Assembly: GCA_018268875.1 (NCBI GenBank)
Contig: JAFDVT010000516.1
Span: 1 to 7,459, forward strand
DNA: 7,459 nucleotides
Direction: 5' to 3'
Source: Acidobacteriota bacterium
GTDB taxonomy: Bacteria; Acidobacteriota; Terriglobia; Bryobacterales; Bryobacteraceae
The translations under genes and the position numbers were made by a program. Within the stretch, counting starts at the first letter, position 1. Each line of letters starts with the position of its first letter. Below the pieces are notes generated by a model, which did no database searches, was not told the origin of the DNA, and was given only the letters and a program-made list of their open reading frames with translations. This document shows, piece after piece, positions 6,200-7,459 of this stretch.

Positions 6200-6637
6200 A
6201 TGCGCTGCATGGTGTTCATCAAAGCGACCAAGGAATCGGAAGAAGGCGCGCCCATCGACGTCAAGTTGATTGAGGAAATGGGAGCGTTCAACGACGAGTT
6301 GATCAAGGCCGGTATTATGCTCGCCGCCGAGGGATTGCATCCCAGCTCCAAAGGCGCCCGCGTGTACTTCAGCGGCAACAACCGCACCGTGATCGACGGT
6401 CCGTTCGCGGAAACCAAGGAACTCATCGCCGGTTATTGGCTGTGGGAAGTACGGTCGCTTGAAGAAGCCATCGAATGGGTGAAGCGCTGCCCCAACCCGA
6501 TGATGGCCGACTCCATCATCGAAATCCGCCCGATTATGACTTTTGAGGAGTTGGGCGACGCCATCCCGGCCGAGCTGCGCGAGAAAGAACTGATCCAGCG
6601 CGAGGCCGCCCAAAAACTCAATCAGCAAAAAGCATAG
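6200..6637 (+). CDS. DGPF-domain protein (YCII-related family)
   Basis: The product is 145 residues. It begins 'MRCMVFIKA', typical of the COG3795/YCII-related group, and contains 'AEGLHPSSKGARV' (about 43-55) and the signature Asp66-Gly-Pro-Phe69 within 'DGPFAETKELIAGYW'. The fold is a small ferredoxin-like (dimeric alpha/beta-barrel type) domain in the cytoplasm. Its biochemical role is not established for the family. Such genes are characteristic neighbours and targets of ECF42 sigma factors, and here the sigma gene follows after 25 nt. Residues about 115-145 form a charged, Gln- and Lys-rich helical tail beyond the core domain. Expression is probably driven by the TGTCGA-N17-CGAC promoter upstream, so the sigma factor would control its own operon. 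Confidence 0.93.
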   Translation: MRCMVFIKATKESEEGAPIDVKLIEEMGAFNDELIKAGIMLAAEGLHPSSKGARVYFSGNNRTVIDGPFAETKELIAGYWLWEVRSLEEAIEWVKRCPNPMMADSIIEIRPIMTFEELGDAIPAELREKELIQREAAQKLNQQKA

Positions 6638-6662
6638 CTTCGCCGGTGTCATCATCGGAAGG

Positions 6663-7459
6663 ATGAGTGCCGCCGCACATCCTTCCCGGATTGACGCCGA
6701 AATTGAGGCAGTCTGGCGCATCGAGTCCGCCAGGATCATTGGGTCGCTGGTGCGAATGGTGCGCGACGTCGACCTCGCCGAAGAGTTCGCGCAGGATGCA
6801 CTGCTAGCGGCGTTGTCGCAGTGGCCGGACTCCGGCGCGCCTCGCAACCCTGGGGCTTGGCTCTTGACGGTCGCACGCAACCGCGCGCTCGATCATTTCC
6901 GCAAAACCAAACGCGTGGAATCTCTTGATGCGAAGCCGCATCGCGAACACGGCGATGTGGACCCGCTTCCCGACTTTGACGACGATGTCGGCGACGATCT
7001 GTTGCGCCTCATGTTCATCGCCTGTCATCCGGCCTTGTCCTGCGATGCGCGTGTCGCGCTGACGCTGCGGCTTCTCGGTGGCTTAACCACCGCTGAGATC
7101 GCCCGCGCGTACCTTACCAGCGAAGCGACCGTCGCCCAGCGGCTGGTCCGCGCCAAACGAACTTTGGCCGAAGCGCAAGCTCCGTTTGAACTGCCTCGTG
7201 GCGAAGATCGCGCGGCGCGCTTGCCCATGGTTCTTGAAGCCATTTATCTGATCTTCAACGAAGGCTACGCGGCCACCGCCGGCGAAGATTGGATGCGTCC
7301 CGCGCTGTGCACGGAAGCGCAGCGGCTCGCCCGTATCCTGGTAGGCCTCGTCCCGTCGGACCCCGAGGTACATGGGCTGGCCGCTCTGCTCGACCTCCAG
7401 GCGTCGCGGATGCGCGCGCGGACCGATCGCGATGGCAAGCCTGTCCTGCTGCTCCATCA
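6663..7459 (+). CDS. ECF42-type RNA polymerase sigma factor, 3'-truncated by window edge
   Basis: 265 codons are visible with no stop before the window ends; full-length members are roughly 400 residues. The ATG at 6663 follows GGAAGG directly, so spacing to that purine tract is unusually tight, but no better in-frame start is seen. Residues about 15-80 are sigma region 2, with 'DLAEEFAQDALLAAL' and 'PGAWLLTVARNRALDHFRK'. Residues about 115-175 are region 4, with the helix-turn-helix around 'GGLTTAEIARAYLTSEATVAQRL' (the Leu141 codon is the rare TTA). From about residue 187 the C-terminal extension begins, including the family hallmark Ile197-Phe-Asn-Glu-Gly-Tyr202. This extension, with TPR-like repeats, marks COG4941/ECF42 and is thought to replace an anti-sigma factor in control. 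No anti-sigma gene is visible. It probably recognises the promoter at 6106-6132. Confidence 0.93.
   Translation, partial: MSAAAHPSRIDAEIEAVWRIESARIIGSLVRMVRDVDLAEEFAQDALLAALSQWPDSGAPRNPGAWLLTVARNRALDHFRKTKRVESLDAKPHREHGDVDPLPDFDDDVGDDLLRLMFIACHPALSCDARVALTLRLLGGLTTAEIARAYLTSEATVAQRLVRAKRTLAEAQAPFELPRGEDRAARLPMVLEAIYLIFNEGYAATAGEDWMRPALCTEAQRLARILVGLVPSDPEVHGLAALLDLQASRMRARTDRDGKPVLLLH

Overview
This 7.46-kb window is GC-rich and almost fully coding. It looks like chromosomal DNA from an acidobacterium, probably close to Solibacter/Bryobacterales. That placement is an inference from gene content: a Gfo/Idh/MocA oxidoreductase with a Tat-like leader, a two-module dienelactone-hydrolase/acetyl-xylan-esterase-like protein, an M23 peptidase of a type I associate with acidobacteria, and a DGPF protein next to an ECF42-type sigma factor. 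No rRNA, tRNA, CRISPR array, insertion sequence or phage gene is visible.

Layout. (1) 1-1176 (+): the 3' part of a GT4-like (WcaL-type) glycosyltransferase that begins outside the window and has lost nearly every visible catalytic-site residue. (2) 1183-2559 (-): a membrane-anchored M23 metallopeptidase, convergent with the first gene across a 6-nt gap. (3) 2560-2614: a 55-bp divergent intergenic region with a perfect 7-2-7 palindrome. (4) 2615-5655 (+): a translationally coupled pair, a Gfo/Idh/MocA oxidoreductase and a double alpha/beta-hydrolase that overlap by 4 nt (GTGA). A small gamma-glutamylcyclotransferase-like gene follows (5684-6079). (5) 6080-6199: a regulatory gap with a good candidate ECF42 promoter, a leader hairpin and a ribosome binding site. 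(6) 6200-7459 (+): a DGPF/YCII-family gene followed after 25 nt by an ECF42-type sigma factor that runs off the right edge.

How the genes may work together. The oxidoreductase and the hydrolase probably act on the same carbohydrate-derived substrates in or beyond the periplasm; both have export-like N-termini. The DGPF gene and sigma factor form a self-contained regulatory cassette: the sigma factor probably transcribes its own operon from the TGTCGA-N17-CGAC promoter. The glycosyltransferase and M23 peptidase are typical envelope functions but nothing shown here links them to the other genes.

The points most worth a second look are the degenerate glycosyltransferase active site, the ECF42 promoter match, the palindrome between the divergent genes, and the serine-less N-terminal hydrolase module. 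I found no clearly unprecedented multi-gene system.
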